A DNA stretch of 64,000 nucleotides from Deltaproteobacteria bacterium HGW-Deltaproteobacteria-18 (lineage in GTDB: Bacteria; Desulfobacterota; Desulfovibrionia; Desulfovibrionales; Desulfomicrobiaceae). A program made the position numbers and the translations under genes. Where the stretch lies: positions 186,001-250,000 of the forward strand of contig PHBE01000001.1 of the NCBI GenBank assembly GCA_002841885.1, given 5' to 3'. The notes below the pieces were generated by a model that was not told the DNA's origin, made no database searches, and saw only the letters and a program-made list of their open reading frames with translations. Below are positions 1-8,816 of the stretch, piece after piece; position 1 is the stretch's first letter; each line of letters begins with the position of its first letter.

Positions 1-37
1 TGCCGATGAGTTCGCGGGTCAGCCGGAGCGGATCCAT
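1..37 (-). CDS. N-terminus of an unidentified protein, possibly an M20-type peptidase (partial)
   Basis: Only the first 12 codons are in the window, reading MDPLRLTRELIG, and the gene runs off the left edge. Its ATG overlaps the stop of the DUF1989 gene (TGATG), and a GGGGAGG ribosome site precedes it, so the start is well supported. The N-terminal pattern resembles M20-family amidohydrolases/peptidases (ArgE/DapE type), which would suit an amino acid uptake operon, but 12 residues cannot establish a family. Confidence 0.45.
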   Translation of the reverse strand, partial: MDPLRLTRELIG

Positions 38-642
38 CACGCCTCCCCGAGCACCACGAAGTGAGCTTCGGTGGGCTTGCAGGCCTCGCCGTTGATCGGA
101 ATGATATCCTGGGGACAGGCCGACATGGCCACCACACAGTCGATGGCAGCTTCCAGCACCACATAGTCACCAGGCTTGGAGACAGGGGGCAGCCACACTA
201 TGGCGTTGTCTTTGGCGGGCGTGTTCATCCACAGGTTCAGAGGACTTGGGCAAGTCGGCGCGCTTACTCCAAGTTCGCGCAGGGCTGCGTACATGTTGTC
301 CTGGCAGTTGTCGTGGTATTCCGTAACCCCGAGACCGATATAGCGGTATATGTCACAGGCCGCGATGAGGGTGTCGTGCACGCCCGGGGAGGTGTCTTCC
401 ACGAACTGCAGCATGGGACGGCGACGGTTGGAAACCAGCGTGTCGCCGGCCGCCGGGATGACCTTGTCCAGATAGGCGCGGGTATGCTGCATGGAGAGAT
501 ATTCGCTGGGATCATGGGGATTGAAGGCCCAGGTATCAACGATCTGTGCGCCATGGGTGTTGATGATCTTGATCCGCTGTCCGGCCTTGACCAAGGCGGC
601 CTTGCCGGAACGGGCGGGAATGGTGACGAGTTGCTCGGACAT
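37..642 (-). CDS. DUF1989 / urea carboxylase-associated family protein
   Basis: A 201-residue cytosolic protein with no signal peptide. The pattern (residues 1-60 with an IIxTxGxQIVDTWAF-like core, a YRYIGLG stretch, a DNCQDNMY segment and a C-terminal MSACPQD motif) matches the DUF1989 family found beside urea carboxylase and amino acid or amine utilisation genes. An AGGAG site lies 7 bases before the ATG. It is the penultimate visible gene of a minus-strand operon that begins with a polar amino acid transporter, so a role in metabolising the imported compound is a reasonable inference. The exact reaction is not known to me. Confidence 0.75.
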   Translation of the reverse strand: MSEQLVTIPARSGKAALVKAGQRIKIINTHGAQIVDTWAFNPHDPSEYLSMQHTRAYLDKVIPAAGDTLVSNRRRPMLQFVEDTSPGVHDTLIAACDIYRYIGLGVTEYHDNCQDNMYAALRELGVSAPTCPSPLNLWMNTPAKDNAIVWLPPVSKPGDYVVLEAAIDCVVAMSACPQDIIPINGEACKPTEAHFVVLGEA

Positions 643-685
643 GATAATCTCCTGTTATTGTTCTGGAAGGTTGCACGGTTCCAGG

Positions 686-1486
686 TTAGCTGTTGGTCCT
701 TCGATTCCAAGAACTCAGAAACGTGGCCAGTCTCGGACTCTCCGGAGCGTTGAAAAGTGTCTTTGGGTCGCCCTGTTCGACGATCTTGCCATCCTCCATG
801 AAGACGACGCGGTCGGCCACATCCATGGCGAAGCCCATTTCATGGGTAACGATGACCATGGTCATGCCCTCGGCCGCCAGGGAGCGCATCACGGCCAGCA
901 CGTCGCCGACCAGTTCCGGGTCCAGGGCGCTGGTCGGTTCGTCGAAGAGCATGATGGACGGGTCCATGGCCAGGGCACGAGCGATGGCCACCCGCTGCTG
1001 CTGGCCTCCGGAGAGATTTGCCGGATAGCTGTCCAGCTTGTCCCCCAGCCCGACCTTCTCCAGCATGGCCTTGCCTTTGGCTTCGGCCTTGTCCCTGGGC
1101 CTGAGCTTGACCGAGCGCAGAGCCTCGGTAACGTTCTCAAGCACGTTCATGTGCGGCCACAGGTTGAAATGCTGGAAGACCATGCCCAGATCGCGTCGCG
1201 ACTCGAGCACCCTTGCCGCAGGGGCCTTGCGCAGGGTGCCGTCATACATCTTGACGAACCCCATGGGTTCTTCGTTGATCTTCACCAGGCCCTGCTCATA
1301 GCTCTCCAGGAAATTGATACAGCGCAGCAGCGTGCTCTTGCCCGACCCCGAGGGACCAATGAGGCAGACCACCTCGGACTGGTAGATGTCGAGGTCGATG
1401 CCCTTGAGCACTTCCAGATTGCCGAAGCGCTTGTGCAGGTTCGTGATGTTGATGACAGGGGGAATGTTCGTGCGTGCCAGGCTCAT
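686..1486 (-). CDS. Polar amino acid ABC transporter, ATP-binding protein
   Basis: A 266-residue ATPase of the GlnQ/HisP type. Visible motifs are Walker A (GPSGSGKST), the ABC signature (LSGGQQQR), Walker B ([12 protein letters not shown]) and the switch histidine (VTHEM). The start at MSLARTN was chosen because its ATG overlaps the stop of the upstream permease (ATGA); the open frame continues upstream without gene-like content. It energises import of a polar amino acid or related nitrogen compound together with the two permeases and the binding protein of the same minus-strand operon. Confidence 0.93.
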   Translation of the reverse strand: MSLARTNIPPVINITNLHKRFGNLEVLKGIDLDIYQSEVVCLIGPSGSGKSTLLRCINFLESYEQGLVKINEEPMGFVKMYDGTLRKAPAARVLESRRDLGMVFQHFNLWPHMNVLENVTEALRSVKLRPRDKAEAKGKAMLEKVGLGDKLDSYPANLSGGQQQRVAIARALAMDPSIMLFDEPTSALDPELVGDVLAVMRSLAAEGMTMVIVTHEMGFAMDVADRVVFMEDGKIVEQGDPKTLFNAPESPRLATFLSSWNRRTNS

Positions 1487-2154
1487 GACGTCCTCCCGGC
1501 GGATGAAGTGATATGGCGATTCATGCGGGTTTCCAGGAGCCTGCCCAGGCGCGAAAGCCCTTCCACCAGCGCCCAGTAGAGCAGCGCCAGCACGAGCAGC
1601 GGCTCGGCGATGGTGAAGGTCTCGTTGATTATTTTCGAGGTCTGCTTTGTCAGTTCCGGCACGGTGATGACGGACAGCACAGCGGAGTCCTTGATCAGGA
1701 TGATGGACTGGTTGACCAGGGGCGGCAGCACCAGGGCGGTCATCTGCGGCAGCTTGATACGCCACAGGACTCTGGAGGGAGAGATGCCCAGACACTCCGC
1801 CGCCTCGATCTGCCCTTTGGGTACCGCCTCGAATCCGCTGCGGAAGATTTCCGCGTAGTAGGCAGCACCGTAGAGGGCCAGTCCGACCACACCTGCGGTG
1901 ACGGGACTGAGCAGCAGCCCGAAGTGCGGGCCTGCGTAGTAGATAAGAAAGATCTGGATCAGAATGGGTGATCCTCGAAAAAACTCCACGTAAATCCGGC
2001 ACGGCATGCGCATCCAGGACAGCTCCTGGCGGACGAGTTCGATGACGAGCCCAAGCACAAGGCCCAAGGCGATGCTGAGGGCGCATATATACATGGTCGT
2101 CCACAACCCGCCGAGGATGGCGCCCTGATATGCTTCGAGAACGGAAAAATTCAT
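1483..2154 (-). CDS. Polar amino acid ABC transporter permease
   Basis: A 223-residue HisM/GlnP-type inner-membrane permease with several hydrophobic segments and the EAA loop ([14 protein letters not shown]) that contacts the ATPase. Its stop overlaps the ATPase start and its own start overlaps the stop of the second permease, both as ATGA, so the three are translationally coupled. A GGGAGGG ribosome site precedes the ATG. The two permeases are similar in length and presumably form a heterodimer. Confidence 0.92.
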   Translation of the reverse strand: MNFSVLEAYQGAILGGLWTTMYICALSIALGLVLGLVIELVRQELSWMRMPCRIYVEFFRGSPILIQIFLIYYAGPHFGLLLSPVTAGVVGLALYGAAYYAEIFRSGFEAVPKGQIEAAECLGISPSRVLWRIKLPQMTALVLPPLVNQSIILIKDSAVLSVITVPELTKQTSKIINETFTIAEPLLVLALLYWALVEGLSRLGRLLETRMNRHITSSAGRTS

Positions 2155-2825
2155 GCCGTCACCCTCCCCCCGTGATAGAATTTCCTGCGCGCCGTATCGC
2201 TTGCAACCGAGATGGCGATGCTCATGAGGATGTAGAGAAGCGCGGCAGTGAGATAGAGTTCCGTGGGGCGATAGGTGTTGGACACGATCTGCTGGCTGGT
2301 CCGCAGCAGCTCCACCACGGTGATGGAGGACGCCAGGGATGAATTCTTGAGCAGCATGATCAATTCGTTGGTCAGCGAAGGTGCAACCTTGTTCATGACC
2401 TGCGGGATGAGGATACGCCAGAGGATGCGCGACTCGCTCATTCCCAGCGCCCGTGCCGCCTCGGCCTGTCCGGCGGGAATGCTCATGAATCCGCCGCGGT
2501 AGATCTCAGCCTGGAACGCCCCGGAGTTGAGACTCATGGAAAGGATTGCCGCCATGATGGGTGGAATCCCTATCCCGACAAGCGGAAGCATGTAAAAAAC
2601 GATAAGCAGCAGCACCAGAATCGGGATGCCTCGCAGGGCGCTGATGAACACGGCCGCTGGCCAGCTCAGCAGTGTCCTGTTCGAGATGCGGCACAGGCAA
2701 ACCAGCATACCGATCACGAGCCCGAGGGCGATGGACGCCATGGAGATGCCAAGAGTAACCCCGGCACCCTTGAGCAAGGTCGGCAGGCTGCTGAAAACAA
2801 CTTCGAGTTTGAAGGCGGCGCTCAT
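2151..2825 (-). CDS. Polar amino acid ABC transporter permease
   Basis: A 224-residue HisM/GlnP-family permease, paralogous to the next gene. It has about five hydrophobic helices and the EAA motif ([16 protein letters not shown]). An AAGGA site lies upstream of the ATG. A 110-base spacer separates it from the binding-protein gene; that spacer is GC-rich with inverted G/C runs around 2855-2905, which may lower downstream expression relative to the binding protein, an arrangement often seen in such operons. Confidence 0.92.
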   Translation of the reverse strand: MSAAFKLEVVFSSLPTLLKGAGVTLGISMASIALGLVIGMLVCLCRISNRTLLSWPAAVFISALRGIPILVLLLIVFYMLPLVGIGIPPIMAAILSMSLNSGAFQAEIYRGGFMSIPAGQAEAARALGMSESRILWRILIPQVMNKVAPSLTNELIMLLKNSSLASSITVVELLRTSQQIVSNTYRPTELYLTAALLYILMSIAISVASDTARRKFYHGGRVTA

Positions 2826-2935
2826 GTCGACTATCCTTGTGATTAGCGTTCCTGGGCCGCGGCGTCATGCGACCGGGAGGGTCGGGGGCCGGGACGCGCC
2901 TTGCGGCAGCGTGCAGGCCCCCCACACCATGGCCC

Positions 2936-3802
2936 CTACTGGATGGGAACGGGAAGCTCGTCGGCAGGCACAGGCATGGCGAATCCGAACCACTTCTTCT
3001 GCAACTCCTCCATCTTGCCGGAGGTGTTGAGTTTGCGCAGCCCCTCGTCGAAGAAGGCACTCAGGGACTTGGATTCCTCGTCCTTGCGGGCCGCCCAGGA
3101 GAAATAGACCTTGGGGCCGAAGGGCGGCGTGATGATGCGGAAGGCGTCGGGACGCTTCTTCACCGCGTCGGCCAGATTGGGGAAGGACTGGGCCACAGCG
3201 TCCACACGGCCTGCGGCCAAGTCGGCATAAGCCTCGTCGAAAGACACGTATTCCCGCACGTCGGAGAATTTCTTGCCGGCAGCGGCCAGAGTTTCACCCA
3301 GTCCCTTGAGAGCCTGCAGCTGGGCGGAACCGGTCTGGGAGGCGACAATCTTGTCCGCTGTGTCTTCAGCGGCCTTGATATCGGAATCGGCACGAACCAG
3401 CAGGGCCACAGTGGCATCGGCGATCGGCAGACTCAGCGAGTAGCGCTCGTAGCGTTCCTTGGTGGCGGTCACGGAAGTTACAATAAAGTCAAATTTACCT
3501 GCGGCCAGGCCGGGCAGGATGCCCTGCCACGGCACATCCAGCCGATTGGCCTTGACGCCGGGCAGGTCTTTCATGATCTCGGCCAGCAGATCCGCGGAAT
3601 ATCCCTCGATCTTGCCGTCCTGAACAAATTCGAAAGGAGGAAAGGCGGCCTCGGTGCCAATGACGATCTCACCCTTGGCCTTGACCTGCTCCAGCAGGTC
3701 CGCCCGGGCCGTGGCGGTCGAAAGGGTAGCCAGGGAAAGCGCTGCCAGCAGCAGGCTGGCGATTTTCATGAGAGGAAATTTTCTTGGGGTCTGAGGAAAC
3801 AT
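2936..3802 (-). CDS. Periplasmic polar amino acid-binding protein (SBP family 3)
   Basis: A 288-residue secreted binding protein. A short leader is followed by a signal peptide (MKIASLLLAALSLATLS, cleavage near TARA-DLLEQ) and a type II periplasmic-binding fold with the family 3 signature (EIVIGTEAAFPPFEF, then GYSADLLAEI). I keep the first ATG, 11 codons before the hydrophobic core, because an AGGAG site lies 9 bases upstream of it while the inner ATG lacks one. It is the first gene of the transporter operon, preceded by an AT-rich promoter region that carries the 16-bp motif shared with the XRE regulator gene. Confidence 0.92.
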   Translation of the reverse strand: MFPQTPRKFPLMKIASLLLAALSLATLSTATARADLLEQVKAKGEIVIGTEAAFPPFEFVQDGKIEGYSADLLAEIMKDLPGVKANRLDVPWQGILPGLAAGKFDFIVTSVTATKERYERYSLSLPIADATVALLVRADSDIKAAEDTADKIVASQTGSAQLQALKGLGETLAAAGKKFSDVREYVSFDEAYADLAAGRVDAVAQSFPNLADAVKKRPDAFRIITPPFGPKVYFSWAARKDEESKSLSAFFDEGLRKLNTSGKMEELQKKWFGFAMPVPADELPVPIQ

Positions 3803-4242
3803 GGTCTGACTCCTAGTTGCATGTTGATTTTGGAAAGTTTAACTGCAAAACTTGAACATACTAAGCAGCTCCCATGCCAAAACTTTCATGAAATAAAATA
3901 GCAATAAATTACATCACATTCACACGGAATAAATGCAATAAAACATGCTTTGCAGACAGCTTGCGCCGATTATTTTTAACATTAATGTAGAAAAATGGCT
4001 TGTATTTCTTGAATCATATGCACATTATCGGCAAGTCTGCCGACAGGGCGCGAAGCAGCAGGCAACCAAGAACAAGAAACAACATCATGGCAGGATTATG
4101 GAAGGTGCGAAGAGGGAATCAACCGTGACCGCGATGGCGATGCAGAGCTGCCGAATGGGTCCGCCGGAATTTCATCCGGCCGGAAGCAAGAGGGCGTCCG
4201 AGCCCTGCATGCGGAAATGGATGCGTCTTTTCTAGATGGGAA
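3803..4242. promoter_or_regulatory. AT-rich intergenic region upstream of the transporter operon
   Basis: A 440-base stretch with no credible gene. The part nearest the transporter operon (about 3830-4080) is clearly AT-richer than the genes and carries the 16-bp motif at 3876-3891 plus a partial copy (GCAAAACTT at 3845-3853). The distal part, next to the regulator gene's stop, returns to normal composition with a weak CCGG-bounded inverted repeat near 4152-4168. I see no RNA gene. Confidence 0.6.
3876..3891. promoter_or_regulatory. Candidate operator for the XRE-cupin regulator (operon copy)
   Basis: GCCAAAACTTTCATGA lies about 75 bases upstream of the binding-protein ATG. Exactly the same 16 bases, in the same orientation relative to the downstream gene, occur at 4836-4851 upstream of the regulator gene. 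A shared site before both the operon and the regulator is the usual arrangement for an autoregulated local repressor. That the XRE-cupin protein binds it is inference. Confidence 0.6.
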
Positions 4243-4797
4243 TCAGTAGGTTGGAGGAGTATTGACCCAGAGTACGCGTGCCGTGGACGCACCTCTGTTT
4301 TGGAAAGCGTGGGGAAGGTTGGAATCGAAGAAGAAGGAGTCTCCCTCGAAAAGATGGTACTGTTTGCCTTCGACACTGAGCTCAACCTCGCCTTCAAGGA
4401 CGTAACCGACCTCCTCGCCTTCGTGCGAGATCGGCTCGATACTGCTCCCACTGGGCTCGATGATGTGGATGTGGGCCTGCAGATGATGCCCGGGCAGATG
4501 AGGCGAGAGGTATTCAAGGATGACACCCTTGCCGCTGACAAGCTGTGCCAGGTGACGCTGCCCTTTGCGGGACACCAGTTCGAGGGTGGGATTCTGCATG
4601 AACAGTGATCCCATATTCGTATCAAGTGCCTTGGAGATGTTGTGCAGCACGCGCATTGACGGATTGCCCTTGCCGTTCTCGATCTTGGAAAGCATGCTCT
4701 CGGAGCAGCCCACTTCGGCGGCCAGGGCCTGCAAGGTCAATCCCTTGGCCTTGCGCAGATGCCTGATATGCTGTCCCATTGTCGTTCTCTCGTCCAT
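4243..4797 (-). CDS. XRE-family transcriptional regulator with C-terminal cupin domain
   Basis: A 184-residue regulator of the PuuR/SutR type: an N-terminal HTH_XRE domain (about residues 9-62, LTLQALAAEVGCSESMLSKIENG) joined to a C-terminal cupin_2 sensor domain (about 100-178, with HIHIIEPSG and EGEEVGYVLEGE). Proteins of this design often sense small metabolites and control adjacent transport or catabolic genes. A GGGAGG site precedes the ATG. It sits upstream of, and in the same direction as, the polar amino acid transporter operon, and both have the same 16-bp motif in front. Confidence 0.9.
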   Translation of the reverse strand: MDERTTMGQHIRHLRKAKGLTLQALAAEVGCSESMLSKIENGKGNPSMRVLHNISKALDTNMGSLFMQNPTLELVSRKGQRHLAQLVSGKGVILEYLSPHLPGHHLQAHIHIIEPSGSSIEPISHEGEEVGYVLEGEVELSVEGKQYHLFEGDSFFFDSNLPHAFQNRGASTARVLWVNTPPTY

Positions 4798-4835
4798 GCT
4801 GACCTCCCCGCCTTTATTGATACGAGAAATTTATA

Positions 4836-4851
4836 GCCAAAACTTTCATGA
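4836..4851. promoter_or_regulatory. Candidate operator for the XRE-cupin regulator (autoregulatory copy)
   Basis: An exact copy of the 16-bp motif at 3876-3891, centred about 45 bases upstream of the regulator ATG in an AT-rich segment. It suggests autoregulation. Confidence 0.6.
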
Positions 4852-5104
4852 TATTCAAGTTTGATTCATACAGCGTGTGTGAAATGCGATGTACACAAAG
4901 GTATTAATTCCGGCCCGTCCGGACTTGACGCGAAGCACACCCGGATCCGGCACGGCCAGGCCACGAATCTGCCCGGCATCCAGGCGCCCTCTCCGGCTAT
5001 CAAAGCCCGTTGATTTCACCCTTCGAAAAAAGAGCCTTTCTCCCACCAATTTTCCATGATTGAGGGGATATTCTGTGTCGAATTTCAAATGGCCTGAATA
5101 AAAG
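4852..5104. other. Intergenic region with no recognised gene
   Basis: The stretch between the regulator promoter and the tRNA terminator shows no reading frame with a ribosome site or recognisable protein and no obvious RNA fold. I see nothing functional in it beyond the flanking elements. Confidence 0.5.
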
Positions 5105-5135
5105 AAACCCTCGCCGTTATTTTCGGCGAGGGTTT
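5105..5135 (-). terminator. Intrinsic terminator after the tRNA cluster
   Basis: A perfect 12-bp stem (AAACCCTCGCCG, 7-base loop, then its complement). On the minus strand it is followed by a T-rich run (TTTCTTTTATTC). It lies 38 bases past the 3' end of the last tRNA and fits as terminator of the minus-strand tRNA transcript. Confidence 0.85.
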
Positions 5136-5172
5136 GTCTGGTCTGAACCGGTCTGGGACCGGCCGTGAAATC

Positions 5173-5247
<75 letters not shown>

Positions 5248-5252
5248 AATAT

Positions 5253-5327
<75 letters not shown>

Positions 5328-5335
5328 TTTTCTCG

Positions 5336-5411
5336 TGGAGCGGGAAACGGGACTCGAACCCGCAACCCTCAGCTTGGAAGGCTGATGCTCTAGCCATTGA
5401 GCTACTCCCGC
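5336..5411 (-). tRNA. tRNA-Gly (TCC)
   Basis: A 76-nt cloverleaf on the minus strand with encoded CCA. The acceptor stem GCGGGAG pairs with TTCCCGC, the T-arm has GTTCGAGT, and the anticodon loop CTTCCAA gives TCC. It is the first gene of the tRNA-Gly/Cys/Gly cluster. Confidence 0.95.
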
Positions 5412-5471
5412 CCGCGAGGATCAAGCAGCTACTGCAACCGCCCGTGCCCGTCAAGGAAAAATAAGGGGTTA

Positions 5472-5598
5472 CCAGGCTGCCCCAAAACGGCGATCTGCTT
5501 CGTCACTGCAGAAAATCCAGACCCTCACGTATCTTAAAATACGCTTCGGCCCTGGATTTTCTTTGTTCCTCGCATCTCACCATTTTGGAACAGCCTGG
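5472..5598 (-). repeat. 127-bp nested palindromic intergenic element
   Basis: The element is bounded by CCAGGCTG (5472-5479) and its complement (5591-5598). Inside are a 10-bp inverted repeat GAAAATCCAG (5511-5520) with its complement (5552-5561) and a central CGTAT/ATACG pair (5528-5543). Near the outer ends the two arms (CCCCAAAACGG against CCATTTTGGAA) differ only by changes that leave G-U pairs if the minus strand is transcribed, suggesting a minus-strand RNA hairpin. I believe very similar elements are dispersed in other deltaproteobacterial genomes, but I cannot search for them here. Confidence 0.65.
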
Positions 5599-5626
5599 AT
5601 ATTTGTAATTATTCAGGCTGTCAGCT

Positions 5627-7561
5627 CTACCCGAGCCCCTGGCCCGGCTCCATGATGCAGCCGGTGAGCGTGGTCTCGTAGCCACCCAGCTTTTCGATGC
5701 GTTCCTTGAAGGATGCCGAGCGGATCAAATCCAGCGCCACTTCGGTCTTCCAGTCCGCATGTTCAGGCAGAAAGGCCAGATCGTAGCGCTCCCGCGCCAG
5801 GGGCACGAAATCAAGCCCCAGGGCGTTGGCGGCCGCAAAAATCCCCAGTCCGCAGGAGGCCGTCCCGGTCAGCACGTTGACGGCCACCGCCATGTGCGTG
5901 AACTCCTCCTTCTCGTACCCGTTCACCTGTTCCGGGCTGATACCGGCCTGCCGCAGGTGGTAATCGAGCAGAATGCGCGTCCCGGCCCCGCGCTGACGGT
6001 TGATGAAGCGCACCTCAGGCCGGACGAGATCCCCCACTCCGCTGATGCCCAGCGGATTTCCCTTGGCCACGATGAGTCCCTGATGCCGGATGGCCAGATT
6101 GACGCACGAGACGCTGAGGCCGGGCAGGTACTTGCGGAAAAAGGGAAAGTTGAAATCCCCGCTTTGCTCGTCGAAGAGGTGGGTCCCGGCCATGAGCGCC
6201 GAACGGTTTTTAAGGGCCGTGAGGCCGCCCATGGAGCCCACATGGCTGGAGGCAATGCGCACCGGCCTGACCAGGCCCATAAGCTCGTTGCCGAGCACGT
6301 CGATGATGTTGTCGTGACTGCCAACCACGACCAGGGTCTGGTCCAGCTCCGCCGCCGGGACAAGCAGCTCGGCCCGGACCGTCGAGGCGGCCTCGACGCC
6401 CTCGCTGTCTACCGGAATGCGGGTCACGCCCTGGGCGCGGATGAGAGTGGTCAGCATGCCCGCGCCGCGCCCCAGGGGCGTGGCTACCAGCTTCTCCCCG
6501 ACCCGGCCGATGGCCAGGCGGACCAGCTCTTCCGTGCCGAGCTTGGAAGGGATCTTGCGCGCCAGCTCCACGTCCACCACCGGCCTGACCGGAGGCGTCT
6601 TGCGGGACAACCAGGACAGGAGCGGGATGAGCAGTTCCTCGAAACAGACCACCGCGGAAACCGGATATCCCGGCGCGCCGACAATGAGCTTGCCCTCGAT
6701 GACGCCCAGAATGGAGGGCTTGCCGGGCATGAGGTCAATGCCGTGGACCAGGACCCGACCCAGGTTCTCTATGATGGAGCGGGAAAAATCCTTGGACCCG
6801 GCCGAGGACCCTGCGCCGATGACGACGACATGGTTCGGCCCTCTCACGGCCTCGCGCACCGCTGCGGTCAGGGCCTCCTCGTTGTCCGGCACGGGATCGA
6901 CCCTGGTGAAGACGCAGCCCTGGGCAGCGGCCAGGCCTGCGAAGACCTGCGAATTGCTCTCGATGACCTGCCCGGGACGCGGACTTGGGCGCATGTTGAA
7001 ATCGAGGACCTCGTCGCCGGTGGGAATGAAGGCCATGCGCAGCTCTTCCCAGACCGGCACCTCCCAGATTCCGGCGCTCAGGAGCCCGCCCACGTCATAG
7101 GCAGAGAGCAGCCTGTTCTGGGGCAGGAGAAGCTCCGTGGCCACTATGTCCTCGCCGATGCGGCGCACGTGCTGCATGGGGAAGACCGGGGTTTCAAGCT
7201 CGATGAAGTCGTCGGTGTCGCGTACGGCCTTCTCTATCATGAGCACCCCGTCCATACCCTCGGGCAGGGGATGCCCGGTGTTCACGGGCGCGCACTGGCT
7301 GCCCTTGGCCAGGCGCACGGGTCGCCCTTCGCGGGCGGCGAAGGTGGACTCGGCTTTGAGGGCATAGCCGTCCATGGCCGCGCTGTGAAACGTCGGGGAA
7401 GAGCATACCGCGTACACCGCCTGCGCCGTGACCCGGCCACAGGCCTGATGCGAGGGGATCGTCTCCCTGCCGACCAGACGGTCACGGTCAAGGGCGGCCA
7501 TGGTCAGTTGCAGGGCCTCGTCCACGGGCACGGTCTTGAGATATATGTTTCTTTTTTTCAT
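5627..7561 (-). CDS. MoeA-like molybdopterin molybdotransferase fused to a periplasmic-binding-like domain
   Basis: A 644-residue two-domain protein. Residues 1 to about 400 are MoeA-like: an N-terminal dimer region with SAMDGYAL, then the MoCF-binding core (VVIGAGSSAGSKD, GIDLMPGKPS, GYPVSAVVCFEELL). Residues about 410-644 resemble the PBP_like domain (PF12727), related to LysR or ModA ligand-binding domains, with GNPLGISGVGDL and NRQRGAGTRILLD. MoeA inserts metal into adenylylated molybdopterin; the extra domain may bind oxyanion or sense substrate, which is unproven. It lies 14 bases after a classical moeA. The ribosome site is weak, so the start is less certain. Confidence 0.87.
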   Translation of the reverse strand: MKKRNIYLKTVPVDEALQLTMAALDRDRLVGRETIPSHQACGRVTAQAVYAVCSSPTFHSAAMDGYALKAESTFAAREGRPVRLAKGSQCAPVNTGHPLPEGMDGVLMIEKAVRDTDDFIELETPVFPMQHVRRIGEDIVATELLLPQNRLLSAYDVGGLLSAGIWEVPVWEELRMAFIPTGDEVLDFNMRPSPRPGQVIESNSQVFAGLAAAQGCVFTRVDPVPDNEEALTAAVREAVRGPNHVVVIGAGSSAGSKDFSRSIIENLGRVLVHGIDLMPGKPSILGVIEGKLIVGAPGYPVSAVVCFEELLIPLLSWLSRKTPPVRPVVDVELARKIPSKLGTEELVRLAIGRVGEKLVATPLGRGAGMLTTLIRAQGVTRIPVDSEGVEAASTVRAELLVPAAELDQTLVVVGSHDNIIDVLGNELMGLVRPVRIASSHVGSMGGLTALKNRSALMAGTHLFDEQSGDFNFPFFRKYLPGLSVSCVNLAIRHQGLIVAKGNPLGISGVGDLVRPEVRFINRQRGAGTRILLDYHLRQAGISPEQVNGYEKEEFTHMAVAVNVLTGTASCGLGIFAAANALGLDFVPLARERYDLAFLPEHADWKTEVALDLIRSASFKERIEKLGGYETTLTGCIMEPGQGLG

Positions 7562-7575
7562 TGATATTTCGAAGG

Positions 7576-8814
7576 TTAGAAGATCCAGACATCCACATCC
7601 TGACCGGCTCGCATGCCTTCCAGGGACGCAGGCAACCGCACCAGTCCGTCGGCATCAAGCATGGTGCGCAGGAGCCCCGACTTGCCGAGACGCGGCATGG
7701 CCACGATCTCCCCGTCCTGTTCTTCAAGCCGTACCCGCACGTAATCCTCGCGGCCGGGTTTGGAGGACAGGTTGGCCCCGAGTCTGGCCGGACGCATAAG
7801 CAGGCGCCCGGGGTCGAAGGCCCCCGCGTCGCCCCCCAGATGCACCAGGAGCGGCTGTCCGAAGACCAGCATGACGATCTGGGCGGATGTGACCTGACCG
7901 GGGAGCCCAAGCACCGGCTTGCCCCCGACACGCGCAAGAATGGTCGGCTTGCCGGGACTGATGGACACGCCGTGGGCCAGAATTTCGCTGTCCGGGAAGG
8001 ATTCGAGAACCTCGATGGTCAGATCGCGCGTCCCGATGGAACTGCCGCCGGAGATGAAGACCACGTCGTTCTCCTCCAGGCAGCGGACCAGAGCCTCCTG
8101 CAGGGCCTTGCGCACATCGGGAACCAGTCCGTGAGAGCTGACCCGAGCACCCGCCTGCCGGGCCATGCAGGCCAGGGTATGGGAGTTGACGTCCCGGATT
8201 TGTCCTGGTCTGGGCACGGATTCGACCGGGACCAGTTCGTCTCCGGTGGAGACAATGCCGCAGCGGGGCTGGCGAAAAACTTTCGCAGCAAGACAGCCGA
8301 TGGCGGCCATGAGTCCCACTTCCTGCGGGCGCAGACGCCGTCCGGCGGGCACGGCCACCTGCCCCTGCCCCACGTCCTCGCCCCGAAGCATGACATTCTC
8401 GCCAGGGGTAACGGTCTTGCGTATCTCCACGGTCGTGTCCCCAAGCATCTGGGTGTGCTCGACCATGATCACGGCATCCGCACCCGGCGGCAGGCTCCCG
8501 CCCGTGGCGATGCCCATGCATTCTCCGGAATTCAGGGGACGGCTGACGACCTCGTCGATGGCCGCGCTGCGGGCAAGCTCCACATAGGCGGGGTTGCCCT
8601 CGCTCGCGCCGAAGGTGTCGGCCGCACGCACGGCATAGCCATCCATGCAGGAACGGTCGAGGGCCGGGATGTCATCGCCGGAGAGGATGTCTTCGGCCAG
8701 GACGCGGCCAAGACACTCATTGAGGGGCAAAATCTCGGTATCCACGGGCGTAAAACCCTGCAACAGCTCGCAAAACAGGGCCGGGGAAATGACCCGGAAA
8801 AAACCATGATCCAT
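7576..8814 (-). CDS. moeA: Molybdopterin molybdenumtransferase MoeA
   Basis: A 412-residue protein of normal MoeA length. It has the early conserved DRSCMDGYAVRA motif, the MoCF core (VVFISGGSSIGTRD, GVSISPGKPT, LGLPGQVTSA) and a C-terminal domain IV. The enzyme ligates molybdate (or tungstate) to molybdopterin in the cytosol. It follows the ModE-like gene by 2 bases and precedes the MoeA-PBP fusion by 14, forming a three-gene minus-strand operon. Two MoeA paralogues side by side could serve different metals or different cofactors; that is inference. Confidence 0.92.
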   Translation of the reverse strand: MDHGFFRVISPALFCELLQGFTPVDTEILPLNECLGRVLAEDILSGDDIPALDRSCMDGYAVRAADTFGASEGNPAYVELARSAAIDEVVSRPLNSGECMGIATGGSLPPGADAVIMVEHTQMLGDTTVEIRKTVTPGENVMLRGEDVGQGQVAVPAGRRLRPQEVGLMAAIGCLAAKVFRQPRCGIVSTGDELVPVESVPRPGQIRDVNSHTLACMARQAGARVSSHGLVPDVRKALQEALVRCLEENDVVFISGGSSIGTRDLTIEVLESFPDSEILAHGVSISPGKPTILARVGGKPVLGLPGQVTSAQIVMLVFGQPLLVHLGGDAGAFDPGRLLMRPARLGANLSSKPGREDYVRVRLEEQDGEIVAMPRLGKSGLLRTMLDADGLVRLPASLEGMRAGQDVDVWIF

Positions 8815-8816
8815 TC

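Noticed and set aside
686-2104. A 472-residue fused permease-ATPase
   Set aside because: The extra upstream part is an out-of-frame reading of the permease gene; the ATPase starts at 1486 with an ATGA overlap.
5759-7564. A 601-residue plus-strand ORF opposite the MoeA-PBP gene
   Set aside because: It is an antisense shadow caused by high GC at third positions; its translation has no recognisable domain and the minus-strand gene is clear. The same applies to long antisense frames opposite the hybrid kinase (27571-29775) and proS (46516-48321).
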